A DNA stretch of 34,383 bases, from positions 1 through 34,383 of the forward strand of contig CAMDDY010000004.1 in NCBI GenBank assembly GCA_945893125.1, given 5' to 3'. The translations under genes and the position numbers were made by a program. The DNA is from Bordetella parapertussis (GTDB taxonomy: Bacteria > Pseudomonadota > Gammaproteobacteria > Burkholderiales > SG8-41). Each line of letters opens with the position of its first letter. Position 1 is the first letter of the stretch. The notes under the pieces are model-generated. The model saw nothing but the letters and a program-made list of their open reading frames with translations. It was not told where the DNA came from and made no database searches. Positions 1 through 9,140 of the stretch are shown here, piece by piece.

Positions 1-832
1 CAAACACCCGCGGCATGCCCATCGCCTCGCACAGCCGCCGGAACGAATTGGTTTGTGATCCTTGCACATGCACATACACGCCGTCTTTGGTGGTAAACAG
101 ATTGTTGATCACGCTATCGGAGTGGCCCGAGCCCTCGCGCCCGGCCACATAGCCGAGCTTTTCGTAAGCGGGCACATGCGTTTCCATGAAGCTGAACGCG
201 CATTCATACAGCGCGGTGTCGATCACCTGGCCTTCGCCGGAACGCTCGCGATGACGCAGCGCCATCATCGCGCCGAACGCGGCATACAGCCCGGTGATGC
301 AATCGGTCAAGCCGATGTTGGCGCGCGCCGGCGGCGTGCTGGGGTCGCCATTCACAAAACGCAATCCGCCGACGGCCTCGCACACCACGCCGTAACCGGG
401 GCGCTGGCTGTACGGGCCGGTTTGACCATAGCCGGATACGCGCACCATGATTAACCCACGATTTAACTTCGCCAGCGCATCGTAGCCGAAGCCCCATTTC
501 TCCAGCGTGCCGGGGCGGAAATTCTCAACCAGGATGTCGCACTTGGGAATCAGCTTGCGGATGATGTCCTGCCCTTCGGGGGTGCGCAGATCGAGCGCGA
601 TCAGCCGCTTGTTGCGCGACAGGCTGGCGGCATACAGCGACTTGCCCTTGAAACTTTTGCCCGACGAACGAATCGGGTCGCCATCGACCGCCTCGACCTT
701 GATCACCTCCGCGCCAAAATCCGCCATCAGCCGCGCACAAAACGGGCCGGCGATGGTGGTGCCGAGTTCGAGTACGCGGATGCCCGCGAGCGGACCCGGA
801 TGCGGGCTGGGGTGTTTTTGTGCGGGTGTCAC
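1..832 (-). CDS. Class III (CaiB/BaiF) CoA-transferase, 3' end truncated by window edge
   Basis: Minus-strand reading from GTG at 832: VTPAQKHPSPHPGPLAGIRVLELGTTIAGPFCARLMADFGAEVIKVEAVDGDPIR...; typical CaiB/BaiF N-terminus. It is missing from the ORF track because the frame stays open to the window edge. Confidence 0.9.
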   Translation of the reverse strand, partial: MTPAQKHPSPHPGPLAGIRVLELGTTIAGPFCARLMADFGAEVIKVEAVDGDPIRSSGKSFKGKSLYAASLSRNKRLIALDLRTPEGQDIIRKLIPKCDILVENFRPGTLEKWGFGYDALAKLNRGLIMVRVSGYGQTGPYSQRPGYGVVCEAVGGLRFVNGDPSTPPARANIGLTDCITGLYAAFGAMMALRHRERSGEGQVIDTALYECAFSFMETHVPAYEKLGYVAGREGSGHSDSVINNLFTTKDGVYVHVQGSQTNSFRRLCEAMGMPRVF

Positions 833-841
833 GGGGGTTCC

Positions 842-2287
842 TCAGTTACGGCTATGCACAAAGCGTTCGTGCGTCGCGAGTGCCGCCAGCGCATGACCCG
901 CGTTCGACATCTCGTCATACACCGGCACGCCCAGCGCCACCGCTTTATCTCTAAACGAACGCTTGCGCTCTTCAAGCGCGGGTTCGCCGTCGGAGCGCAG
1001 CACCAGCATGAAGTGCGCCTGCCCTGGATATTTTTGCTGCACGCGCAAGGCGGCCGCCATCAGGTTATCCAGCACTTCCGGCTTGGCGCGCCCGACAAAC
1101 GCGGACAGATTCAAATGCATCACCAGCGCGTCCGGTTTGCCGTTAGCGACAATGATGTCGAGTATTTTTTCGGCGACCTTGCCGTCTTCCTGTTGCAGCG
1201 TGCCCACCGGGCAATCCACCGGGTTGGTGATGCTGGTGCCCGGCGGCAGTTTTAACGCCGCCAGCCGTTCGATGGTGTCGGCGCCAAACGGCGTGACCTC
1301 AAGGCCGAGCCGCGCGAAATAATCCGTCGCCAGCACACTGGTGCCGCCGCCGTTGCCGAACAGCGTGACACGCTGCGTCGGTTGCGTGGATTTAGGTGTG
1401 AGCGACTGAAATATCAACAGCGTATCGACAAACTGATCCAGCGTTTCCACCAGCACGCAGCCGGTTTGCCTAGCGAGCGCCACCCACGCGCGGTCGTCGC
1501 CCGCGAGCGAGCCGGTGTGCGAGGCGGCGGCGGCGAGACCTTGTTGCGTGCGTCCGCCTTTGAGGATCACGACCGGCTTGGACGCCTTGGCGGCGCGCAG
1601 TGTCTCGAACAGACGACGGCCATCCTTCGCGGTTTCAAGATACATGCCGATCACGCGGGTTTGCGCGTCGGCCAGATAATATTCCAGCAATTCCGACGGC
1701 ACGACATCGGCGCAATTGCCGACCGTCACCACGCCGGAGAATTTCACGCCGCGCGCGAATCCGCGCCGGATGATGTCCGTGCCCAGCCCGCCGCTTTGAG
1801 AAATAACACCGACGGTGCCGACATCGCGCTGGCCCACTTCGGCAAACGTCACCTTGCCGCGCGGTGAAAACAGTCCCATGCAATTCGGCCCGATCAAACG
1901 CAAGCCCCCCGCGTGCGCCGCCGCGACGAGTTTCTCCTGTAAATCTTTGCCTTCGTCCACTTCGCTGAAGCCGCTGGAAATCACATGCGCAAAACGCAGC
2001 CGTCCGTTCGCGACTTCGAGCATCGCGGGGATTAATCCACCCGCCACCGCGATATACGCGTAATCAATCGGATTCGGCGTATCCGCCAGCGACTTGTAAG
2101 CGGTGAGTCCGTCGATCTCGGCGGCGCTCGGGTGTATCGGATAAATATCGCCCGCGTAACCGAGGTCGCGAATACGTTTCATGAAGGTATTGGGCAACGC
2201 GAAGCTGCGCGCCGAGGCGCCGACCACCGCGATGGTCCTGGGCTCGAACAGTGGCGCGAATGTTTGTAATACTTTGTTTTTATTCAT
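842..2287 (-). CDS. ADP-forming acyl-CoA synthetase, alpha-type subunit (CoA-binding / succinyl-CoA ligase-like domains)
   Basis: 481 aa; FEPRTIAVVGASARSFALPNTFMKRI, LIGPNCMGLFSP, SQSGGLGTDII, and SHTGSLAGDDRAW, the expected phospho-His region. Confidence 0.88.
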   Translation of the reverse strand: MNKNKVLQTFAPLFEPRTIAVVGASARSFALPNTFMKRIRDLGYAGDIYPIHPSAAEIDGLTAYKSLADTPNPIDYAYIAVAGGLIPAMLEVANGRLRFAHVISSGFSEVDEGKDLQEKLVAAAHAGGLRLIGPNCMGLFSPRGKVTFAEVGQRDVGTVGVISQSGGLGTDIIRRGFARGVKFSGVVTVGNCADVVPSELLEYYLADAQTRVIGMYLETAKDGRRLFETLRAAKASKPVVILKGGRTQQGLAAAASHTGSLAGDDRAWVALARQTGCVLVETLDQFVDTLLIFQSLTPKSTQPTQRVTLFGNGGGTSVLATDYFARLGLEVTPFGADTIERLAALKLPPGTSITNPVDCPVGTLQQEDGKVAEKILDIIVANGKPDALVMHLNLSAFVGRAKPEVLDNLMAAALRVQQKYPGQAHFMLVLRSDGEPALEERKRSFRDKAVALGVPVYDEMSNAGHALAALATHERFVHSRN

Positions 2288-2985
2288 TATTTTTGGCTCA
2301 AAATAAAGCGCGCATCCACCGCCACCGCGCCGCTGTCCGATACGATCAGCGGATTGATATCCGCCTCGGCGATGTCATCGGCGTGCCGCATCAGCAAACC
2401 GTTTTCGCCGCCGACTTTCAGCAGCACATCGATGATCGCGTCTCGGGATACCGGCTTCATGCCGCGCGCGCCGTCGAGGATCGCCGCTCCCTTGAGGTCA
2501 TCCAGCATTTCCTGCGCATCGAGGCGCGTGATCGGACAAATGCGGAATGACACATCGCGCAGCACTTCCACAAAAATGCCGCCGAGGCCCACCATCACCA
2601 GCGGCCCGAACTGCGGATCGCGCAGGCCGCCGATGACGAGCTCTTGTCCGGCGGGCGCCATTTCCTCGAGCAGATACCCGTCGATGCGCGCACCTTTGAT
2701 TTTGGGTGACGCGGCCATGGCGTTGATGGCGTCCTTCACGGCGGCGGCGGATTGAAGGCCGACTTTCACGCCGCCCGCGTCGCTCTTGTGCAGGATGTCG
2801 GGTGACATGATTTTGACCACCAGCGGTGGTTTGAGTGTTGCAAACGCGGCATCCACTTCGCCGGCGTTTTTTACCGTGAGCGATTGCGGTACCGAAACAC
2901 CATATTCGGTCAGCAATGCTTTCCCCGCGTGTTCATCGAGCGCGGTGCGCTCTTGTGCGCGCGCTTGTGCGATCACATCTTGCAT
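2287..2985 (-). CDS. ADP-forming acyl-CoA synthetase, ATP-grasp beta-type subunit
   Basis: Internal ATG at 2985 gives MQDVIAQARAQERTALDEHAGKALLTEYGVSVPQ...; PPLVVKIMSPDILHKSDAGGVKVGL is typical of ATP-grasp_5. The track ORF (to 3240) overextends into the upstream gene. Confidence 0.88.
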   Translation of the reverse strand: MQDVIAQARAQERTALDEHAGKALLTEYGVSVPQSLTVKNAGEVDAAFATLKPPLVVKIMSPDILHKSDAGGVKVGLQSAAAVKDAINAMAASPKIKGARIDGYLLEEMAPAGQELVIGGLRDPQFGPLVMVGLGGIFVEVLRDVSFRICPITRLDAQEMLDDLKGAAILDGARGMKPVSRDAIIDVLLKVGGENGLLMRHADDIAEADINPLIVSDSGAVAVDARFILSQK

Positions 2986-5108
2986 TACATCGCCACCTTG
3001 GGTTTTGCTTCGCGAAACGGCGTGCCGCTTTCCGCCAATTCCTTCAGCAGCGCAGACGGTTTCCAGCGCGCGCCATAACGCCGGTGCCATTCTTCGATTT
3101 GCCGATACACTTCGCGCGTGCCGATGCCGTCGGCCCAGAACATCAGTCCGCCGCGATAGCGCGGATAGCCAAAGCCGTGCAGCCACATCACATCGATGTC
3201 GCTCGCACGATACGCGCGGCCTTCTTCCAGTATCTTGCACGCCTCGTTCACCGACGCATACAAGAGCCGGCGTAGAATTTCATCGTCGGTAAAGGTGCGC
3301 TGCGCGATGCCGAACTCGCGCGCCACGTCCGCGATGACGCTTTTCACCACCTCGTCGGGGTGCGGCGTGCGGTCGCCCTTTTCGTAGCGGTACCAGCCGG
3401 CGCCGGTTTTTTGGCCTTTGCGGCCCATCTCGACCAGACGGTCGGGCACATAGAGCTTGCGGAAATTCGGGTCCGCCGCCGCACGGCGCTTGCGTGTGTC
3501 GTAGCTGATATCGAGGCCGGACATATCGCTCACCGCGAACGGCCCGATCGGATAACCGAAATCCACCATCACCTTGTCGATCTGCTCCGGCAGCGCGCCC
3601 TCTTCCAGCATCAGCATCATCTCGGTGACAAACGGCGCGCGGCTGCGGTTCGCAGCGAAGCCGTCGCAGGTGCCGGCGACCGCGCTGATCTTGCCGATGT
3701 CGCGTCCGACCTTCATCGCGCTCACGATGGTTTCGAGTGAGGTCTTGGTGCCTTTCACCACTTCGAACAGCTTCATCACATTCGCGGGGGCGAAAAAGTG
3801 CGCGCCCGCGACATCCTGCGGGCGTTTCGTGACGTTTGCCATGATGTCGGTGTCGATGGCGGACGAGTTGGTCAAGAGCAACGCGCCCGGCTTCATCACC
3901 GCGTCGAGTTTGGTGAATACATCCTTTTTGATGTCGATGCGCTCGAACACGGCTTCGATCACCACGTCGGCATCGCCGATGTCCTCGTAGCGTTCGACCG
4001 GTTGAATGCGCGCGAGCCGCGCATCCATTTCCGTTTGCGTGAGGCTGCCGCGCTTCACACTCGTGGCGTAGTTGTCGCGCACGCGCTGCATGCCGCGATC
4101 CAGTGCGTCACGCGCCACTTCCAGCACCTTCACCGGAATGCCGAAATCGGCAAAGCTCATCGCAATGCCGCCGCCCATGGTACCCGCGCCGATGACCGCA
4201 GCAGTTTTCACCTGCGGGGGTTTGAAATCTTTCGGCGCGCCGGGAATCTTCGCCACTTCGCGCTCGGCAAAAAACGCGTAACGCAGCGCCTTGGCCTCGT
4301 CCGAGGATTCGAGTTCGCTAAACAGCCGCCATTCCGTCTTGATGCCCTCGGCGAACGGTTGCGTGACAGCCGCTTCAACAGCAGCGATGGCGTGATACGG
4401 CGCTTTCTGGTTGCGCGCTTTTTTCGCAATGGATTTGCGCATCGCGTCGAACAGACCGGGATCGGCCTTCGCCTCGGCGATGCGATCGGTGCGCTCACGC
4501 ACGCGCGGCAGCGGGCGCACGGCGGCGATGCCTTTTGCAAACGCGATCGCCTCACTACGCAAATTCGCGCCGGGCACCTCAGTTACGATGGCATCCACAA
4601 TGCCCAGCGTTTTTGCTTCCGCGGCGGGAACGTGGCGCCCGCTGACGATCATTTCCATCGCCGCCTTCGGCCCGATCAGACGCGGCAGACGTTGCGTGCC
4701 GCCGCCCCCGGGGATGATGCCGATCAACACTTCAGGCAGGCCAACCTTCGCACTCGCCACCGCGATGCGGTAGTGGCACGCGAGCGCATGTTCCAACCCG
4801 CCACCCAAAGCAAAACCGTGGATCGCCGCCACCACGGGTTTCGCGGATTGGTCGAGCACGTCATAGCTGACGCGCGTATACACCGGGCGCGGCTTGCCAA
4901 ACATGCGGATGTCCGCGCCGGCGATAAAACTGCGGCCCGCGCCGATCAGCACCATCGCCTTTACGGCGGGGTCTGCGTTGCCCTTGTCGACGCTCGCGAT
5001 AATGCCCTCGCGCACGCCCGGCCCCAATGCGTTCACCGGCGGGTAATCAACGGTGATGACGCCGATGCCGTCTTCAACTTCGAATCGCACTACTTCTGCT
5101 TCGCTCAT
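2985..5108 (-). CDS. Bifunctional enoyl-CoA hydratase / 3-hydroxyacyl-CoA dehydrogenase (FadB/FadJ-like)
   Basis: 707 aa; crotonase motifs (AGADIRMFG, GGGLEHALACHYRIA, IPGGGGTQRLPRLIG), Rossmann AAVIGAGTMGGGIAMSFADFG, and a C-terminal 3HCDH domain. Confidence 0.93.
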   Translation of the reverse strand: MSEAEVVRFEVEDGIGVITVDYPPVNALGPGVREGIIASVDKGNADPAVKAMVLIGAGRSFIAGADIRMFGKPRPVYTRVSYDVLDQSAKPVVAAIHGFALGGGLEHALACHYRIAVASAKVGLPEVLIGIIPGGGGTQRLPRLIGPKAAMEMIVSGRHVPAAEAKTLGIVDAIVTEVPGANLRSEAIAFAKGIAAVRPLPRVRERTDRIAEAKADPGLFDAMRKSIAKKARNQKAPYHAIAAVEAAVTQPFAEGIKTEWRLFSELESSDEAKALRYAFFAEREVAKIPGAPKDFKPPQVKTAAVIGAGTMGGGIAMSFADFGIPVKVLEVARDALDRGMQRVRDNYATSVKRGSLTQTEMDARLARIQPVERYEDIGDADVVIEAVFERIDIKKDVFTKLDAVMKPGALLLTNSSAIDTDIMANVTKRPQDVAGAHFFAPANVMKLFEVVKGTKTSLETIVSAMKVGRDIGKISAVAGTCDGFAANRSRAPFVTEMMLMLEEGALPEQIDKVMVDFGYPIGPFAVSDMSGLDISYDTRKRRAAADPNFRKLYVPDRLVEMGRKGQKTGAGWYRYEKGDRTPHPDEVVKSVIADVAREFGIAQRTFTDDEILRRLLYASVNEACKILEEGRAYRASDIDVMWLHGFGYPRYRGGLMFWADGIGTREVYRQIEEWHRRYGARWKPSALLKELAESGTPFREAKPKVAM

Positions 5109-5121
5109 GATTTTATCCTCG

Positions 5122-6471
5122 TCAAACTTTCTTTTTCAAAACTTCCGGTATCAACCCGGTGTGCACATCTCCCGCGCGAAATGGCTCCGACTTGAGAATC
5201 GCAATCACCGCCGGCAGATTGTGCTTCAAGCCCTGAATCTCGAATGCTTCCAGCGCGCCGACGAGTTTATCAATGGCCGCCTCGCGCGTAGTCGCATGCG
5301 CGATTACCTTGGCAATCATCGGATCATAATGTGGCGTCACATCGCGGCCTTCGGTGAAACCGGTTTCCACGCGCACCGAGCCATCGATCGGCGGGCGAAA
5401 TACATTGAGTTTACCCGGCGACGGGAAAAAATTCTTCGGGTCTTCGGCATACACGCGTGCCTGTATCGCGTGGCCCTTGATTTCAATCTTCGCGGGTAAA
5501 ATATCCGACAACTTTTCCCCGGCGGCGGAGCGTATCTGCGCCTTCACCAGATCAACCCCGGTGACTTCTTCGGTCACGCCGTGCTCCACTTGCAAGCGCG
5601 TGTTCATTTCCAGAAAATTGAACGAGCCGTCCGCGCCCATCAGCATTTCGACGGTGCCGATGTTGTCGTAGCCGATTTTGCGCATGATGCCGGTGATGTG
5701 CTCGGCGACTTCGGTCACTTTCTCGCGCGGGATGTTTGGACCGGGCGCTTCCTCGATCACCTTTTGATTGCGCCGCTGCGTCGAACAATCGCGCTCAAAA
5801 AGATGCGCCACGTTGCCATGCTGATCGCCGAGTATCTGAAACTCCACGTGGCGCGGGCGCTCAAACAGTCTCTCTAAATACACGTCGGCATTGCCGAAAC
5901 CCCGGCTCGCCATCGAGCGCGAACGTTCCACCGTTTCGAGCAGCGCTGCTTCGTCTTTCGCCGGCAGCATGCCGATGCCACCGCCGCCACCCGCAGGTTT
6001 CACCAGCACCGGGTAGCCGATTTCACGCGCCGCTTTCAGTATCAAATCATTGTCCATCGGCAGCACCGGCGAACCCTTGGACATCGGCATGCCGTGTTGC
6101 GCCGCCAGTTCGCGCGCTTTTGTTTTGTGGCCCATCGCGTCTATCCACTTCGGCGATGGCCCGATGAAGCGCGCACCGGCATCGATCACGCGTTGCGCGA
6201 AGCCGGCGTTTTCCGACAAAAAGCCGTAGCCCGGATGCAAGCCATCGGCGTGCGATTTGCGCACGATGTCGAGTATCAAATCCTGATTCAGATAACTCTC
6301 GCGTGCGGGGGCCGGACCAATGGCGTAAGTCTCGCTCGCCATCGCCAGATACGGCGCGCCAGCATCGGCTTCGGAATACAGCGCGACCGAATGGATGCCC
6401 ATTTCGTTGAGGGCGCGTAATACGCGGGAAGCTACCGCACCGCGATTGGCGACTAAGACTTTGGTGAACAT
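5122..6471 (-). CDS. Acyl-CoA carboxylase biotin carboxylase subunit (AccC-like)
   Basis: 449 aa; MFTKVLVANRGAVASRVLRALNEMGI, VLVKPAGGGGGIGM, FLEMNTRLQVEHGVTEEVTGVDLV. No C-terminal biotinyl domain. Confidence 0.93.
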   Translation of the reverse strand: MFTKVLVANRGAVASRVLRALNEMGIHSVALYSEADAGAPYLAMASETYAIGPAPARESYLNQDLILDIVRKSHADGLHPGYGFLSENAGFAQRVIDAGARFIGPSPKWIDAMGHKTKARELAAQHGMPMSKGSPVLPMDNDLILKAAREIGYPVLVKPAGGGGGIGMLPAKDEAALLETVERSRSMASRGFGNADVYLERLFERPRHVEFQILGDQHGNVAHLFERDCSTQRRNQKVIEEAPGPNIPREKVTEVAEHITGIMRKIGYDNIGTVEMLMGADGSFNFLEMNTRLQVEHGVTEEVTGVDLVKAQIRSAAGEKLSDILPAKIEIKGHAIQARVYAEDPKNFFPSPGKLNVFRPPIDGSVRVETGFTEGRDVTPHYDPMIAKVIAHATTREAAIDKLVGALEAFEIQGLKHNLPAVIAILKSEPFRAGDVHTGLIPEVLKKKV

Positions 6472-6482
6472 AAAAATCCCTC

Positions 6483-6566
6483 ACCGCAAAGGCGCGAAGA
6501 CGCAAAGGTTACGCAAAGAAGTGCTTTTCTTCGCGGTTCTTCTTTGCGTCTTTGCGCCTTTGCGGT
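6483..6566. repeat. Imperfect inverted repeat / large hairpin in an intergenic gap
   Basis: ACCGCAAAGGCGCGAAGA (6483-6500) pairs with TCTTTGCGCCTTTGCGGT (6549-6566) at 17/18. Further pairing (ACGCAAAGAAG / CTTCTTTGCG) continues inward with a bulge. Confidence 0.85.
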
Positions 6567-6573
6567 TTAGCAG

Positions 6574-8121
6574 TTAATAACTCGTCGGCCACGTACGCAT
6601 CAAATGCTGCCCCACGCCCTTGGTCAACCGCAGCTTGTAAACGTCGAGCATGCGTATCAGGTAGTCGCGCGTATCCTGCGGCCGGATCACCGCCTGTGTC
6701 GCGTATACGGACGCCAACCCCCACACGTCGATGCCTTGTTCAATTTCTTTGAGCTTTTCCTCGTAACCCGGCTCGCCGAATCCCACGCCATGCACGATCT
6801 TGGTGGCGAACTCCGGGCTCATGAAACTGATTTCCGCGCTGGGCCAGGCGGCGATGTCGTCCGAGTGCCGCCCGCCGCCCATGCACACATACGCACGCCC
6901 GTAGCTCTTGCGAATAATCACCGACAGATGCGGCACGGTTAAAAGTGTCATCGCGTTCATGAAATTCATGATGCGCCCCGGCGCGCCGGCCTTTTCGGCT
7001 TCGGTGCCGATCTGGAAACCCGGCGTATCGACCAGCAGCACGATAGGGATGTTGAAGGAATCGCACATCACCAGAAAATCCACGATCTTGCGGCACGCGT
7101 CGGCATCCAGAGCGCCGCCGCGATACAACGGATTATTGGCGATGATGCCCACACTTTTTCCACCGAGACGGGCGAGGGCGGTCACGGCGCTTTTGCCGAA
7201 GCGCGGCTTCAACTCGAACATCGTGTCTTTATCCACCATGCACTTAATCATGCGCTTGATGTCGTAGACCTGCGTGCGACTCTCGGGCAGGATATCGAAC
7301 ACCTTGTTCATGTCCGCGCCGGAGCCTGCCGGGATGGGCGCATCCGGCGGCGCTTCGTTGTGGTGGCTGGGCATATACGACAAAAATGTTTTGATCGCGT
7401 CGAGGACTTCTTCCTCGGTATCGACCACCTGATCGACCAGGCCGGTGATATCCGAGTGCAGGCGCCAGCCGCCGAGGTCTTCGGCGCTGACTTTTTCACC
7501 CAGCGCCATCGACACCAACCCTGGGCTGGACACCGCCACCGTCGCGCCTTTTTGCATCACTGCAAAATCGCTGAGACACATCATCCAGGTCGAGGAGCCG
7601 AACGATGGGCCGAACGCGGCGGCAACCATCGGCGTCTCGCGCGTGCGGCGGAACTGCGTGTTGTCATTGCCCAGCAACAGGCCCATGCCGCGCGCGCCCA
7701 TCGCGTCGGGCAAACGCGCGCCGGTGGATTCGCCGAGCAGCACCAACGGCATGCCGCGCTCGGTGGCGGTGCGTTTCATGTGGCCGATTTTTTTGCCGTT
7801 GGTGTACGAGGTGGAAGCGCCCTTCACGGTGAAATCATTCACCACCAGGCAGATATCGCGGCCATTGATTCTGGCGTAACCGGCGAGCTTGCCGTCGGTG
7901 GGCGTTTCATCGGCCTGCTCGGGGTAGACGCCCGAGGTGCCGAACAATCCAGACTCCATGAATGAATCCGCATCCACCAAGTGCGTGATGCGCTCGCGCG
8001 CGTTCAAGATGCCCTTCGCGGTGCGCTTCGCGTACTTGTCCGCGCCGCCGCCGGCGAGTGCCTTGGCGCGGCGCGCTTCGTATTCGGCGAGTAGATCATT
8101 GTGGTTCATGTGGTTCTCCAA
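6574..8121 (-). CDS. Acyl-CoA (propionyl/methylmalonyl-type) carboxylase carboxyltransferase subunit
   Basis: 515 aa; NARERITHLVDADSFMESG, GESTGARLPDAMGARGMG, NNPLYRGGALDADACRKIVDFLVMCDSFNIPIVLLVDTPGFQIGTEAEKAGAPGRI; carboxyltransferase fold. Start may be the internal ATG at 8109. Confidence 0.92.
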   Translation of the reverse strand: MENHMNHNDLLAEYEARRAKALAGGGADKYAKRTAKGILNARERITHLVDADSFMESGLFGTSGVYPEQADETPTDGKLAGYARINGRDICLVVNDFTVKGASTSYTNGKKIGHMKRTATERGMPLVLLGESTGARLPDAMGARGMGLLLGNDNTQFRRTRETPMVAAAFGPSFGSSTWMMCLSDFAVMQKGATVAVSSPGLVSMALGEKVSAEDLGGWRLHSDITGLVDQVVDTEEEVLDAIKTFLSYMPSHHNEAPPDAPIPAGSGADMNKVFDILPESRTQVYDIKRMIKCMVDKDTMFELKPRFGKSAVTALARLGGKSVGIIANNPLYRGGALDADACRKIVDFLVMCDSFNIPIVLLVDTPGFQIGTEAEKAGAPGRIMNFMNAMTLLTVPHLSVIIRKSYGRAYVCMGGGRHSDDIAAWPSAEISFMSPEFATKIVHGVGFGEPGYEEKLKEIEQGIDVWGLASVYATQAVIRPQDTRDYLIRMLDVYKLRLTKGVGQHLMRTWPTSY

Positions 8122-8171
8122 AACATAACTTCAAAACCTTCGACACAGATTTTGATTTTAAAATCAAATGC

Positions 8172-9140
8172 TTACGATATCCGAGGCAACGCCTTGATCG
8201 CCGCCGTCAGCGCGGGCACTACTGTAGCGTAATCGCCCACCACGCCGAATTTTGCATCACGAAATATTGCAGCGTCCGCGTCGGTGTTAATGGCGACGAT
8301 TGTCTTTGCGTTGCCGCAACCGGCAAGGTGATGGCTGGCACCGGAGATGCCCACCGCAATATACAACTCGGGCGTCACGGTCTTGCCGGTCAAACCGATT
8401 TGCATCGCGTGCGAACACCAGCCCAGCTCACACGGTACGCGGCTCGCGCCAACCACGCCGCCTAACGTTTGCGCCAGCGGTTGCAGCACGTTGAAACCTT
8501 CGGGGCCATTCAGGCCACGACCGCCCGCGACAATCACACGCGCGTCTTCGAGACGTTGCGCGCCGCTGTCTTCGCGCTGGCGTTCGATGACACGGATGCG
8601 CGATGGGGGCGCTGTGTTCAGCGTGACGATTTCACCTTGGCGATTCGTATCAGCGGGTAACGAATCGTACGCGCCTGCGCGCACGGTTGCCACGGCGATG
8701 GCGGTTTTAAAGCGCAGCGTTTCACGCACATTGCCGCCGTGACTGGCGCGGGTGAAATGCAGTGCGCCGTTCTGTTGTTCCACGTTGACACAGCCCGTAG
8801 CGCAACCGGCATTCAGCCGGAATGCCAGTCGCGGCGCGAGATCGGTGCCGCGTGGCGTGTGCGCTGCGAGCACCAGCGTGGCCGCGTGTTCACATGCGAC
8901 GGTGGCCGCGCACGTGATCCACGCGTCGCTGTTGTAGCCGTCGAACGCATCGGGCGTGCCGAGTATGACCTTGTCTGCTCCGCGCGCGATCAGCAAATCA
9001 GCCTCAGCGGGAACAGCGCCCAGCAGCAGCGCAACCACCGAGCCGACCGGCGCGAGTTTGCGCGCGAGCGCAAGCTGTTCGAGGCTGGCCGTCGCCAGCT
9101 TTCCGTTCGCGAATTCGGCGATGACGAGGATCGCGTTCAT
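8172..9140 (-). CDS. etfA: Electron transfer flavoprotein alpha subunit
   Basis: ATG at 9140: MNAILVIAEFANGKLATASLEQLALARKLA...; C-terminal GVVGASRVPCELGWCSHAMQIGLTGKTVTPELYIAVGISGASHHLAGCGNAKTIVAINTDADAAIF (FAD-binding ETF-alpha motif). Confidence 0.93.
   Translation of the reverse strand: MNAILVIAEFANGKLATASLEQLALARKLAPVGSVVALLLGAVPAEADLLIARGADKVILGTPDAFDGYNSDAWITCAATVACEHAATLVLAAHTPRGTDLAPRLAFRLNAGCATGCVNVEQQNGALHFTRASHGGNVRETLRFKTAIAVATVRAGAYDSLPADTNRQGEIVTLNTAPPSRIRVIERQREDSGAQRLEDARVIVAGGRGLNGPEGFNVLQPLAQTLGGVVGASRVPCELGWCSHAMQIGLTGKTVTPELYIAVGISGASHHLAGCGNAKTIVAINTDADAAIFRDAKFGVVGDYATVVPALTAAIKALPRIS

Noticed and set aside
62-454. 130-aa plus-strand ORF at the window start
   Set aside because: Antisense to the CaiB/BaiF gene, which is open on the minus strand but missing from the ORF track because it runs off the edge.
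2985-3240. N-terminal 85-aa extension of the ATP-grasp ORF
   Set aside because: Out-of-frame overlap with the FadB-like gene; the ATG at 2985 in TAATG is a better start.
3798-5195. 465-aa plus-strand ORF opposite the FadB-like gene
   Set aside because: Antisense shadow ORF in high-GC sequence; composition rich in Arg/His/Ala, no recognisable motifs, opposite a well-supported gene.
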